The notes: generated by a model from the letters alone, not told the origin. Counted from the stretch's first letter, positions 47,901 through 61,500 are shown. The stretch: DNA of 64,000 nucleotides from Aristolochia californica (GCA_029961685.1 JARWKL010000016.1:19846157-19910156), one strand, 5' to 3'. A program made the numbers and translations.

Positions 47901-50900
47901 ATGAAAAGGAGTCAACAGATCCGTAGGCATGATGACAATGCTATGGTCCTCAGTACAGTAGGTCACAACTTTGATGATGAAATTGTTGATGCAAAGCCTC
48001 TAGCAATTACCAGTGGAACAATGCATATTACTGCACCAAAGAGATCCATTTCAAGGTTATTTATCAAATTTCTACTATTGCACTATACCGCAAGTTTTTT
48101 TAAAGAGTGTACCACTTCAATATTATTTATCAGATAAAGGAATCCAATTTTTATTAGGGTTGAGGAAGTGCATACCCTTGAATTATGGTAAGTTTACCTG
48201 GGTAGCCTTGCTTCTCAAATGAATGCCTGAATGGGGTTGAAACTTTAATTTTTGTAGTAATCTTCTTGATGATGAGCTTTCTGAAATCAACAACCTTATA
48301 AAACTTCTAATGCAACCTATTGCACATTTATTAGTGATGATAAGATTATTTGGAGATGGGATCAGCATGATAACTTCATGGTTTTTCCACTTTATAATGT
48401 GCTCCTTCAGACAGATAGCATGAAGCCTCACACAATCGCTCTTGTGGAAATTTATGTGCTCTTGGATAATTCATTTTTTCTTATGGTATGTACCAAGAGG
48501 AGGAGTCCTTACTGTTGGCAACCTTGTAGTAGGGGCATGCACAATCACAACCTGACATGCAAGATCTGTAATAAAGTTGATGAACCCATATATCATTTCC
48601 TCCTTTTCTGCCCATTCTCTCGTAAGTAGTGAGTTCATCAAGTTGAGTTTAAATCTTTGTTTCCCTAGAACCGTCACAAATTTTATTGGGCATTACTTCT
48701 TCCCTCTCTATTCTAGGCTTGGCATAATTATGTAGGAAGTTTGTGTGTGTATGATTTTTTGGCATCTTTGGAAGGAGAGGAACAACAGAATTTGCTCCAA
48801 CAAAAGTGCCAGTTGAGGGGAATGATTGAGAATATTATTCTTACATGTTCGATGATCAAGTTTAAGAAATTTCCTTGTGCAGTGATCGGTATAGACTGAT
48901 GGAGCTTTGTTTCTCTCTCTACTCAGCATCATGTTCCTGTTAGCCAACAGTGTTCTTCTTCTTTAGGTTTTTTAAAATTAAACTTCCATGTCAGTTTTAA
49001 AGGAACCTGGGGCCAAGGGATGTGATGGTGTTTTCCGGGATGCTGTTGGTAGTCTGGATCTTTCTTTCTTGGATCCTCTTAGCATTGTTGATTTGGATGA
49101 AGCTAAGCTTGAAACACTTCTCGCTGGCCTTAAGATTTTCAAGGAGATCTTCTCGGTCACCTCGCCATGGGTAAGCAATAACTGAGTCAAAATCCGACCT
49201 CTCCTTGCTATTTCAACCCTTAACCCTGTCTATGTTAAAAGCCATGGCACGGTTGGATTTCCAACCCCATCCTTGCTACCCCTTCTCATCCTCGTTTTAT
49301 ACCTTTTTCCTACCCTAAAAATCAAACATTATAATAATTATTAGAAAAAATCCCAACATTATAGCTAAAAGTATATATATTGACATTAAAAACATAAAAA
49401 ATACCAATTCATAAAATTGAATAAGAAAATGTGAGGGTTTATAAAACAAACTTTCTTTGCAGTTTATTGAGATGAATCTGACTACAAAGGAGCAAAAACA
49501 AAGATGATGAAGTGTAAGCTGAGAGCAAAGAATGTTAGAATCGGAAAAATGAGGGAAACCAGTCATTCTCAATACCTGGTTCTCTGCTAGGAAACACTTC
49601 TTGTCTTTTCTTTGTTTCAACAGGTTATGTCTATTTAAAAAATATTATGGTTGTTATAGTAATGTATTGCTGTGAGTTGAGGAACCATTTTCTTTTTTTC
49701 ATGAATCCCAACCCTGCCCTGAGGGGTGAGGAGTGAACCCCATCTTTACACCAAGCAGGTTGTGTGGGGGTAGGTTCCCACATTTAACCTACCCCATCTT
49801 CTTCCATAATCATGAAAGGAAATTCTTCCAACTGCTCAGGAGAAAATTGACCCTCCCTAGAAATTCAATTTTTTTAATGAAACTTATAACGTTACTGCTT
49901 ATTTTTGTGTCTCGTGGTCTTATTCTTTGATTGGGGAATAATGTCGCTGATTAGTCAGCTAAGATGGGGCTATCCTCCAACTGCTCGTTGTGGTGGATTA
50001 GCCCTTAGCCCTTAAGTTCTGTCTTTGTTTCTTTTTTCATAAATTTTAAGCTGTTAAAAAAATCCTGTCCTTTTTAGCGCTTGATTTACCTCCATTAGGG
50101 CAAGCTTGAAAACTCAAAGGAGTCTGTACGATAAGTGTTACTAATGTGCTCTTTCGGAATCCCTTGAAACTTGAAACCCTTATTACTATAAAACTATAGT
50201 TTGTGACTACGGTACTTATATATATTTAATATGAAGATTTTATATGCACCGTATACTAACATAGAAACAAGTTTAAATTATTGATTTTACATCAAAATTA
50301 TTCTATTGAAAACAATTCTCCTTTTGAGAAATTGCAAAAGAATCTTACACCAAGATCTTGATGTCTTAATTATTGTGGTCAGTATTCCTTTACATTGAAA
50401 TATGAAAAGTTGAAGCTTTATATTATGAATCTCCTAAAATGATTTTATTCTGGTGGATTTTTTTTATGAATTTGGAAGTGGTTCAGCTTGTGGCATTTTG
50501 TATTTTTCCATGCATTTTCTACACCCATCCTTTTGAAATGTTGGTTTCTTCTATTCAATTTAGAAATGAGACCTAATTGACTCCCCTTTTTGTGTAGACT
50601 TGATAATCTGATATTGGAAGCTATAACCAGCTTGAAGGAGCCCAGTGGATCTAATAAGACAGCCATTGCTATGTATATAGAGGTACTTCTGTAAAAAGCA
50701 AGTCTCTTCCAAAAAAAATATTAACTTCTCTTGCAAACACTTATGAGAACCTTTGTTTGTTTCTTTGGTTTGAACATGCTCAGTGTGCTTCTGTGTATGT
50801 AATAGTTTAGTAATTGCATGTCTAAGCAGCTTCTTCCACATAGTTCAGTAAGTTGTGACTTTTCTACCTTCACTGTCAACTGTTGTCTAACCCTGTGTAC

Positions 50901-52267
50901 TGAACACCTGTTCTATTTAGTTGGATTTTTCTCCTTTTACTTCATATAATCTCTGTTTGTCCAGGATCAATATTGGGCGCCTCCTAATTTTGAGAGGCTA
51001 TTATCTGCCAAGTTAAAGGCTTTGTCAGAAAATGGTAAATTGATTAAGGTAATTGTTGTGTTCATTAAATTTTTTAATATGTAACGCCATAAGCATGCTA
51101 TGTAGATGCTGGAGTCTAAAAATTGTCTATGAGAAGTTGCAGAAACTGCTTTTTAGCGTAGCAGTTATATATGACCACCTTTTGTGTTCTTTATTTAGTT
51201 ATTTTTAGTGAAGTATGGAGGCGCATACTTTTTGAGTTACGAGCTACATACCTTTTATATTTTAAACCTGCATCTTTGTTCCATCTTTGAGACTCCCAAA
51301 TTTAGGCAGTGGTATAAATTTTTGTAGGTAAAATGTAGGTACCAAATTGCACCAAGTTCTTCTGCATTTTTTGAAGGAAGAATATCAGGGCTGTTCCTTC
51401 TGGAGGCAGGGACGCAGAGGGAGCCTCCAAGATTAATTGAGAGAGAGGAAGTCAGTCTTCTTACCAAAACACAGATTGATGCTGAGCTTATGAAAATGAG
51501 AAGCATGTCCACGCAGGATGCTGCTGCGGCTGCTGCTCAAGCAGTTGCAGAGGCAGAAGGTGCCATGCTAGAAGCTGAACAAGCAGCAAGGGAGGCTGAG
51601 GCAGCTGAGGCTGATGCAGATGCAGCTCAAGCTTTTGCTGAAGCTGCACTAATGACACTGAATAGCAGGCGGTTCTCCAAGCTGGTAATGAACTTTTTCC
51701 TTAAGAACCATATTCCTGCTAATCTTCTTCCTTTTCTTACCAAGGACCTTTTACTCATCTGTAAGCAGTTCGCTTAGGAGTTTTCAGCTCTCTCCTGGTT
51801 TTGTATCTGTTGCTTGTCATCATCATCTGTGCCATAGTTGATTTCTTTTTAATGCTTGAATGCACGAATTATGCATCTGGTCCTAGGAACATGTAGTTTA
51901 TGCACAATTGCTCAGTTTCAGACACTTGCTTTCTTCTTTGTTCCTGAGTTTTCATATGAGGTCTCATACATTTTCTTTTGTTACAAATTTATTTTTTGTT
52001 AATGATAAAAACATTTTGGTTCTGGTAAATCTGATACCATTTTTTATTTATTTTCTTATCGTGATATATTTGCCTGAAAAGCAAACTATTACATTCTTGA
52101 AGATATTCTTTGTGATGATTTACATAAATTTCTTTTCTATGTAATATCTCCTCTACTAAACTTGCAACTATTTGTTTTTAAAGAGCTGATAAAAATCTTG
52201 AAATACAGATAATGGATTCTAATTTTATTATGAACGTGGTACCTTTGTGCAGATGGTTCCTGGTTGA
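44943..52267 (+). CDS. TRB: Telomere repeat-binding factor, single-Myb-histone (TRB) family
   Basis: Plant-specific nuclear DNA-binding protein that binds telomeric repeats and telo-box promoters and interacts with telomerase and PRC2 (family knowledge). Six coding exons: 44943-45092, 47835-48055, 50598-50682, 50965-51048, 51328-51684, 52253-52267. They give 303 residues, a typical length. An N-terminal Myb domain (about residues 5-60) starts [20 protein letters not shown] and carries the telobox signature LKDKWRN, split across exons 1 and 2. A central H1/H5 globular domain spans about residues 122-190 ([40 protein letters not shown]). An Ala/Glu-rich coiled coil fills residues 225-295. The tail SKLMVPG, encoded by a five-codon last exon, is the least certain part. 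Intron 2 hosts a LINE relic. Confidence 0.94.
46701..46724. repeat. (TTTA)n microsatellite in TRB intron 1
   Basis: Six TTAT/TTTA units. The bases following (AAGATAATGAGAATATCATTAA) resemble the reverse complement of a plant LINE 3' tail, so this may be a tail-derived repeat. Confidence 0.7.
48230..49190 (+). mobile_element. Decayed LINE (ORF2 3' part) in TRB intron 2
   Basis: Broken frames carry the C-terminal landmarks of plant L1-type LINE ORF2. At about 48340-48630 is a zf-RVT-like region ([31 protein letters not shown]). At about 48757-48800 is the [12 protein letters not shown] motif. At about 48985-49150 is an RNase H-like segment ([37 protein letters not shown]). The RNase H start ([11 protein letters not shown]) is in a different frame. 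No poly(A) or target duplication is seen, so the ends are approximate. Confidence 0.75.
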
Positions 52268-53797
52268 CTCGATCTTGCTAGCTCCTCACTGTTAGATCTT
52301 CACTGGCATTTTTCCATTTCCTGTAGCAGAATGAAAAGTTGAGGGCACATCTTTTTTATTGTGGATATGGTAAGTTATTTTATGGCTATTTTTTTGAGAA
52401 AATTGAGAGATTCTTTCTTTTTTATACCAGGGAGAACTTTTGCTGTGTTTACAGCAGATCTTGAAATTTCCAGACTTGTATCATCTCATTATGGAAATGT
52501 GTGTTCTTCTGCATCTATAGTAGTTTAGCATCTGTCAGAAACGTGTCGCATCTTGGTAGCTCAGCGTAACAGTTTCTATGTTGTTTGATTAACTGGTTGA
52601 AGTACTGTAATGAAATTTTTTTTTTGCCTTTTAAAAAAGAAAGAAATTGGTAATGCATAAAGACCTCTTTATTTCATTTTTTTTTTAAGCACATACATTA
52701 TCTTCATTATCTTTTTACTTGCTGTTATCCTTTCCCTAGAAGTTCTACTATTTGCTGTTTATTACACTATTCGATTGAAAGTTGCTTTTACAGTAGTGTC
52801 TATACATATCTTTTGCCCCACATCTCTGTTCTAACTGTTTTAGTTTGGGTATTTCTTGCAGATGTCATTGGATAGACAGGAACCTTGTAACTTGTTCATT
52901 TTTCCCACCAATTTTCACCTTTTCAATGTCCCTGAAAGCTTTTTTCTCCATATATTTTGTATACAAATAAACTATGGGTAATAGGTAGCAGGTATGAGAT
53001 ACTGCTACCTTGTAACTGGGAGTCTGGGAGTTCCGTTCTGAAACACTCAAATACCATTCTAAAATAAGAAAGGCAGCAGAAAAAAACCGGAAAAATGGGG
53101 AAAGAGTAGAAGAATTATGAGTTGTCACAGCTTCAGACAGATTATCTAACTATTGTAGTCAGCTCTTAAGCTATTCTTGAAAAGATCATATCCATCTCTA
53201 TGGTGTGTGAAGGTGGTGGGTTTAGGCTGAAAGCCAGACGCCAATTCTGATCAGGTCAGCAATTCATGAAAAATGTTGTGGAAGGAGAAATTCGATTCGA
53301 TAAAGTGTTAAAACGATAAATTTTTTAACTGATGTTGTTGTCTTTTTAGGAATCATGAATGTGAAAATATATCCAAAAGCTCTATCCCAATGAATCAATT
53401 TTGAAACCATCCAGTCCATTGTCTTGGACGTGCTTTTAAATGCAATTATTTACATGAACTGGTGGGTAGTCCATATTGAAGCGTTTCTGGCTGTTTTACA
53501 TTCATCTTTTTTATTCTATCGAATTCTTAAACGTTAGATGTGCCTGCAACCTGAAGTACCGGGACTGAGGCGCAACACTGCCTTCCTTAGAGAGAAAAAA
53601 AAATAGTTTGTCTTATTTTTATTTTTGGAAGGAGTAGAGGGGTCCATATGGCAGACATGGCTTCCTTTTCTACTCTGAATGTGTTGTAATATATTATTAA
53701 CTATTTTCCCACTTGAACCTGAAAAGTTATGTCAGGTTTATTGTAAAATTTAATTAAATCTGAAAATGTATTTTCTAATTGATGGGTATTTAAAAAA
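52268..53797. other. Intergenic: TRB 3' flank
   Basis: AT-rich 3' flank of TRB. I see no gene. Open frames near 53 kb (87 codons, minus) show no family resemblance. Confidence 0.4.
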
Positions 53798-54067
53798 TGT
53801 TGAAAGATCGATATAGAAAATTTTTACATGACTCTCACGGTAAGAAGTCTTCTAACATAAGAGTTTTAGTTATATTAGTCTTCTATTTATGTTCAGTTGT
53901 TCGATTGTTCTAAAATTTATTTTTTAGTATTTAATTTTGGGTATAATTGAGATAACGGTAGTTTAATTGTAATTATATTTTAATTACTTTTTTATTATAA
54001 ATAGAAATTTATTATACTCAAATTATATTAAAATAATGAATTTTTTCACTTTTTCATAAATTCAACA
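53798..54067 (+). mobile_element. Decayed LTR remnant of the element A/B family
   Basis: The stretch follows the 3' two-thirds of the element A LTR in order: TTGAAAGATC, GAGTTTTAGTTATATT, TTTAATTTTGGGTATAATTGAGA, GGTAGTTTAATTGTAATT, TTATTATAAATAGA and the terminus TTTTTCATAAATTCAACA. There is no primer site after it and no partner LTR, so it is a solo or broken LTR. It is far more diverged than A or B. Confidence 0.78.
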
Positions 54068-54579
54068 AAAAATTGAGTATTTAAAAAACACGTATATGTC
54101 ATTATTATAAATATGGTTAATTGCATGTCTTGATTTTAAATAAGGCTATATCACATAAAATTAAGTCAAATAAGAGTTTGGAGCCCTTTAACTATAAATA
54201 TGGAGAAATCATTCCTTATTCCTTAGCACGAAGAGGGGTGATATAAGGACGGTAACATTGCCTCCTATCTCTCCTTCTTCCTCATTTTATACATCGAACA
54301 ACAGTGGATTTCGAGAGAGCGAGCATTTTTCTCCGTTTTTCCTCGAGGAGCTCTCTAGGGGGTGACAATCTTACCTATTTATCTATTTTATCCTTTTTTA
54401 TCCTTATGTTTCAAAAAAAATATACCAATTAAAAAGATTTACCTATTTACCCATATACTTGTTATTAAGTGAAACAAGTAGAGGTAAAAGCTATTTTATA
54501 GCTAATTATCCAATTACCTAAATAAATAGAGAATTTAAAATCTACATGTAAATAAAATTTTTATCAGGTAAAAATTGGT

Positions 54580-54655
54580 TTCTAGAACGACAACATATCC
54601 ACTTTGGCTTCTTGAGCCATTTGCTCACTGTGGGTTCTTCGGTTTCTCTTGAGGT
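54580..54655 (+). repeat. Decayed duplicate of the DDB1 upstream segment
   Basis: This 76 bp segment aligns without gaps to 55231-55306, sharing TTCTxGAAC, TCCAC, GAGCCATTTG and TCGGTTTC. It is preceded in both places by ATC(A/G)GGTAAA. Many differences are C-to-T or G-to-A in this copy, as expected of methylated DNA decaying at CpG. Confidence 0.6.
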
Positions 54656-55230
54656 ACGTAAGAGAATTTTTTTTTTAAAAATTACCTATAAATAATTTTC
54701 AATTTATGTGTTCTTACATACCATAATTATAAATATTGCAAGCTTTGTATCTTAATTTTAAATACGACAAAATTTCATATACATGTGACATAATCCATGA
54801 GTACTAGGGAAAATATTTTTAAAATAAAAATTAAACTTTCAAATCCCTTCCTTAGCAATAAATGAGGAGAAATCTTCCCCTTCGTTTTTGCCCGAAGAGA
54901 CGAATAACAACATTACCCTCGCTCATCGAAAGAGAAAAACGATGGGTTCTTCCCACCTTTTTTGTCGTCAAATCAAAGAGCAAAAGACTTAAGAGAGGAA
55001 AGAAACACGGTATAACTTCGTTTCTCCTCACTTGCTTAATAGGAGGAAAAAAAAATGTCTCTTCCTCTCCTTTTCTCATGGCTAAATATGAAATAATTTT
55101 TATAAAAATAACTTAATATTTACAATTTTGGACTGAAATTTTAGAACCATAATTCAACTATCGATTCAAATACATGTAATGATATATATATATATACGTA
55201 TAGGCAGAATCGTATCGGGTAAACTCTTGA

Positions 55231-55306
55231 TTCTGGAACCGTCGCATGTCCACCGTGGCCTCCCGAGCCATTTGGCGATTGTAGCCTCGTCGGTTTCGAC
55301 TCGGGT
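55231..55306 (+). repeat. DDB1-proximal copy of the duplicated segment
   Basis: The GC-richer partner of 54580-54655, lying about 80 bp upstream of the DDB1 TATA-like box. It may be promoter DNA, with the distal copy a relic. Confidence 0.6.
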
Positions 55307-55388
55307 CCTTCTCTCTTACCGCCTTTTTGTGGACTGAGTACAGCACAGTCAAGCGCTGTAAACTTGCGAGGGCTCCGCCACCTCTTCG

Positions 55389-55398
55389 TATATATATC
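55389..55398 (+). promoter_or_regulatory. Probable TATA box of DDB1
   Basis: TATATATATC lies about 140 bp upstream of the DDB1 ATG in a GC-richer context. A start near 55425 would give a leader of about 110 bases. Confidence 0.45.
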
Positions 55399-55536
55399 TA
55401 TCAGCTGTGTCGCCAGTTTTGCGGCGCGGTGGCCAGAGCTGACTTGGTTGTTGGAGCAAGAGTAAGATAGAGAAGAGTTTTCTTCTCTACAGTGTAAGGG
55501 AGAGAGAACTGTTGACTGAAAGTGAGAATATCGAAG

Positions 55537-58500
55537 ATGAGTGTGTGGAACTATGTTGTAACTGCTCATAAGCCTACGAACGTTACTCATTCTTGTGTGG
55601 GCAATTTCACTAGCGCGCAAGAACTCAATCTCATAATAGCGTAAGAAAGATTTATTTTTTTATCCCATCACGGTTTTTTAGTTTTTTGTTGCAATTTTTT
55701 TGGTTCTGGATAATGAGAGTCGGCAATATACTTGATTCTTTTTGTAGTCCTATTTTTCCTGTCTATGTTCCGTTGTTGGGGTTTATTTTAGGGTTTTTGT
55801 CATTTTAGGTTCCGTTTTTTTTTTTTGTTTGTTATCACTGGAATCAATTGGAAAGTCTGGGAATTTTGCTTCTTCTGTCCCTTTGTTTAATGACATAAAT
55901 TTTTTAGGTTAGTTTCTTGTGCCCGTGTTTGAGAACACGGCTGAATCGGTTCTTTTGATGATTGGAATGTGCGAATCTTCTGATTCGTTTACATAGTTTG
56001 TTCGTCAAAACGATTTAAGCTTATCTCTTTCGTAGTTTATTGAAGCTCGATTCAGTTAAATTTTTTATGTGCTCGAGGTTTGGAATCTTTTTAATTAGGT
56101 GTTATATGGTTCCAGGAAATGCACACGGATTGAGATTCATTTGCTCACGCCGCAGGGTTTACAGGTATCAAAATATGTTTAAGTTGCTTATAAATGCTTC
56201 ATTTATTTTTATCCACGCGTGTTTTAGCCTATTGATATTGCTCCATACGAAAGAACCCCAATGTGGGTTTGCTAGTGTGCTGATCACACCTTTTCCAGAT
56301 ATGGCATCGGTTATGTATCCATGTGGCTAGTACATTTCAGTTTGTAATGATACATTTGACAAAAAAGGAGGATGTTGGTCTCAATCACTCTATCCTTTAT
56401 TGAGGCTGACTGTTGTATAACGGCTTTGTGTTGTCTGTTGAGGGCGACATTTCAGGAATTCCTTGGGCTTTTGATCTGCGACTTGCCTACTGGAGATACA
56501 AAATTGATAGAGGAGTTCTCTCTTAAGTGCTAGGATTTATTCCAAGACAAAAAAATGGAAAGTTAAATAAGGGAAAGCTTGAGAAGTAAGAGGCAAGGAA
56601 GATGCCTGGAAAAGTACTATTGAATTGTTTCCAAAAAGAGAACCGTCGAATTGATTTTTCACTCGAACAATGAACCCCTTTTTATGATTGCTGTTTGCTA
56701 TCGCAGTTTGTGTACGAATGAAACTTGAGCTTATAAGCGAAACTCAATTGTTTTTTTTTTTTTTTGATAAAGATGTATTTATATTAACAAGAGAAAAATT
56801 ACAAAGGAAGAGGGAGCAAATCCCTAACAACTCAACTACTGTTATAACACTCGTGATCTGATCGTACCTTTTACTCAATTGTAACATGGGAAAGTTTCTA
56901 ATACGAGGTCTTAGGTTCAAGTCTCACCAGATTATAGGGTGTAGTCTGTGTTTAAACAAGTATTCATTGTCAGCCTTACAAATAAAAAATAATTGTTTCA
57001 GTTAAGATCATACAACTAACTTTGTCACTTGTTGTGATTCTGGAGCATAGTCCTACTTTCTACCTGATCAGGTAAATAAGAAATGGATGCTTCAGGGAGC
57101 TAATTCATTTGTGTTCGAAGCACTATTTGACGGTTGTAACTCAAAAGACTCCAAGAATTTTTATTTTATTTTATGAAGGAGTCCGAGCCATGCACCTTCC
57201 CTAGCAAAACATCATCTGTTGTTGCTTTTCTCTAATATTTCGTTTCATGGGATATGTATGTGTATCTAGGGTTAAAACCTCTCCCCCATTATTATGTGGC
57301 TTTCTTTGGGGATTTGGATATACTGTAAAAGCTTCTAACATGAAATGGTTACATTGTGCTTGCAGCCTATGCTGGATGTTCCAATATATGGACGAATTGC
57401 TACACTCGAGCTTTTTCGCCCTCATGTTTGTGTCTCATCTTTGGCATTTGCAGATCTTTTATGCAAATTTCGTCTTTACCTGTTTGTTGCTGTCTTCTCA
57501 TTGCTTGTTTTTTTCCCAGGGTGAAGCACAAGACCTTTTGTTTATTGCCACAGAAAGATATAAGTTTTGTGTTCTTCAATGGGATGCTGAGACTTCAGAA
57601 CTTATAACACGGTCTGGGCTTTAAATTGAATACACAGTTCTTTTGTTTTATGTGTTTTTCTTGGACATGTCTCTTATATAAGGGAACTAGGCATAACAGT
57701 TTGACAAAAATTACTGTTTAGCATGTTGTTCAGTTGGAAACTTTGACTATTTGTATTATTGATCTTTACTGTGCAATCTGAAAGTCTGTGTGAGACATTT
57801 TCAAATTTGTGTGTCAAAAGCATCATTTTGTAAGTGAATATATGGCATCTGTAGTCACTTGTGTGCCTTTTTGTGACATTTAGAGCAATGGGAGATGTTT
57901 CAGATCGTATTGGTCGTGCCACTGACAATGGACAGGTAGGTTGTGTCTGTTTCATTCTTTCTAATACTTATATTAGCATGAGAGATATGGTTATGTGAAA
58001 GAAAGCAATTGATTTTTTAATTTATGGCACCATCTTTTTGCCATCAAGCTTAATTATAGCTCCTCTTCTATAGTTGCATATATTTTAATCTTACCTATAG
58101 CAAAAGGAAAAATGAAGTTATATCTGCATCTAAATAATCTATTAGTAGTTGGATGGTTCGCGCGCTCTTCTGCTTCCCTGGCGCCATTAGGACACCTTTT
58201 TTGAAATTATGGAAATTGTACCCTTTATGATTGTATTTGGTCTTGTATCCTGAGATCTGCCAATTCTGTTGCCGATGTTCTTACCAAGCAGGGAGCTTCC
58301 CTTCAATTCTTTGTTATTAGGGGTTTGCTTCCTCGAGGTTGTTTTTTTTGTTCTCTCTCTTAATAAAATCACCTTTCATAAAAAAAAAAAGTAGTTGTAA
58401 TGAAGTCGATAGTTTCTCTTCTTCTTCTCTCATGTTGACAGTGAAGTATAACTTTTGTTTCCTTTGTAGATTGGCATAATTGATCCTGATTGTAGGTTGA

Positions 58501-61500
58501 TCGGCCTCCATCTTTATGATGGCCTTTTTAAGGTATGAGGTTTTTTTTAATGGTTTAAATTAATGTTACCATTTTTGCTTTTTTATTTTATCTTGTTGAT
58601 ATAGCTCAGTATATCTGCTGTGCTTTGTAGTATGTAAAGTTCTTGTGCAATTTTATGTAATGAGTAATTGCGCTATTTGAGTTTATCAGGTTATTCCTTT
58701 TGATAACAAGGGACAACTTAAGGAAGCATTTAACATTCGGTACTCTCTGTCTATCTGACTGTCTTGCTTTTATTGTTTTGTTTCTGGACTTCATTCACAT
58801 AATTAAATTAAAAGAATCTCTCTTTACCATTTGAAACTAAGAATCTGTCTTTATAAAAAAAGGAATCTACTGCTTTAAAGTTGCTTGCACTTTTTTCTTC
58901 TCAAACTCAATCTGCGTGTGCTCGCACTTTTCTGAGCATGCTTTGCATTAAAGAGCTTTTAATGTTGACAGATTTAGAAAGCTCACAGGCCCCTTGAGGC
59001 CTGTTGCCATGCCACATTAGCTTGGGATTGGGATCTGATATTTTCATTAAATGGTTGTTTTATTTTTTCACTTCTGTAAACTAATCCATAAATCTCCCTT
59101 TGAACTGGACTTTCAGGCTCGAGGAGCTTCAGGTTCTGGATATTAAATTTCTGTATGGTTGCCAGAAACCAACAATTGTTGTCCTTTATCAGGTTTGCCA
59201 TTGACTTGTGGGATTCTTATGGATTTTTGTCGTTACTATTTTTTCTTTCTTTACAGATTTTCTAGTATTGATTTTTTTTTTTGAAATGACTAGTATTGAT
59301 TTTGAGAAAGCTTATTTTGAACCATTAAATATTTACTCAATAATTTTTAATATTTGATTAATGTTTCTGTTTCAAAGACAAATAATATGTGGATGAAAGG
59401 GGTTCTGTTATGATGCTTTGGAAGAACCTTCCTTATGATATAAATGCTAGTCCTTGAAACAGTGGCAATTTTGTGTTCTCTGGAGTAATACTTCTGTCTA
59501 TTAGTCATCATTTGTAATAGATTAGTAATAACTAAGTTTCCATCCAAATATTGTTTTTATTTTATTGGTTGAGTACATGGCACAGCATCAAGATGAGGAT
59601 ATAGCTGCCACCCAACATATTTTTGGAAAACAAACTTTAAAGATGATATTGATGATGATGATGGTTGGGTGGTGGAGGGTGGTTCACAACTTGAGAACTA
59701 AGTTGCATGTATGAGCTTTTTAGTAGCGATGACTGGTCAATGTTGGTTTTTTAAACTTTGCTTGTTTGTTACCAGTTTTTGACAATTGGCAGTTAAATCT
59801 CTCTTCGAGTATGCCACAATCTCTGTGCAGCAGTTTAGCTGGAAGATATCCAGTGTCAGTCGACTGGCAACATGAACGGATTATTTTTTTGATATTGTGG
59901 TCTGGTTTCAAAATACTGGGTTGGGGTTCATAGACATGAACAAGTGTAACTGGTATTAGTGTGGAGTTCATGAAACATGTGTGAATTCTATGAACGTGAA
60001 GTACATTTTTTTTCCTATTAGAGGGGTGGTAATTCTAATCCTGAGGTTGTTTTGGACTCTGAATAGCTTATCTTGGATGTTTTGGAGTAGAAGATACATT
60101 TTAAGCGTGTGCTTTTTCATCTTTTCTAACTACAGGACAACAAAGATGCACGGCATATTAAAACCTATGAAGTGGCACTCAAAGATAAAGACTTTGTTGA
60201 AGGTTCTTTATCTCAAAATAATCTTGACAATGGGGCTGGTTTGCTAATACCTGTTCCCATGCCGCTTGGTGGTGTTATAATTATTGGAGAGGAAACCATT
60301 GTTTATTGCAGCACTACTACATTTAAAGCAATCCCAATCAGACCGGTAATAATACTTTCTTTACTTAAAGAAGTCTTCTTGTCTAAGTGCATTTTCTGAT
60401 TCAAATTGTGAATTACAAGTTGACTAATGCGCTTCAAGATTTTCTGGTTGCTGTTACTTGATCCATCTTATATGCTTTTGCAGTCGATTACTAGAGCCTA
60501 TGGGAGGGTTGATGCAGATGGCTCCCGATACTTGCTTAGTGACCATGCAGGTCTTCTACATCTACTTGTCATTACACATGAGAAAGAAAGGTGGGATGAT
60601 AATATTCTAAAAAGCTTTCTCAATTTGATTGATTATTTGTTAACTGTTCCTTCAGACATCTATTTTGCATGTTGTTCAGAAGTTTTCTAAGAAAAGAAAT
60701 GAAAGTTAGAGAAGACTGGGAAAAGAGTCAATGTTAAGAAAATCAAAGGGAAAGAGTCAAATGGAAGAAGTAAAACATTGTGTACAAATTTTTTGTGAGA
60801 CTTGTAAAGCAGAAATATATCAATTCTGAAGGTCTGTTTTTCTAATGTTTTAGAGTAACTGGACTTAAAATTGAGCTGTTGGGCGAGACGTCTGTTGCAT
60901 CGACTATATCATATCTGGACAATGCATTTGTATTTGTTGGATCCAGCTATGGAGATTCACAGGTAGATTTATGCAGGTTGCATGTGTTACTTTTTCCTTT
61001 CCTTGCTGATATCTACACTTTAAAACTTCTCTACTAATAGCAGAACGTGCTATATGTTCTCTCTCTTTCTCTTTCTCTCCATTTCACTTCTGCTGTATTT
61101 TTAAAGAGGTGTTACACTTTGATGGATTCTGAACTAAACAATGTGACCATAACAGCTCATAAAGCTAAACCTGCAACCGGATGCAAAAGGTTCATATGTA
61201 GAAGTTCTTGAAAGATATGTCAACCTTGGGCCCATCGTGGATTTTTGTGTTGTTGACCTAGAGAGACAAGGTCAAGGCCAGGTTGTGACTTGCTCAGGAG
61301 CATATAAAGATGGTTCTCTCCGCATTGTTCGTAATGGCATAGGGATCAATGAACAGGTTTTGGTTTTGATATTTTTTGCTGTTGTCTATTCTGTTATCTC
61401 CTTCTCTTTCATGCTACTTCTGAGTTGTCACTAATTATATTTGTCTTGCATAGGCGTCTGTGGAACTTCAGGGGATTAAAGGGATGTGGTCTCTAAGAAC

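Noticed and set aside
55141..55620. 159-codon minus-strand open frame over the DDB1 promoter and first exon
   Set aside because: It runs antisense through the DDB1 start and promoter, shows no family resemblance, and reflects the GC-richer composition there.
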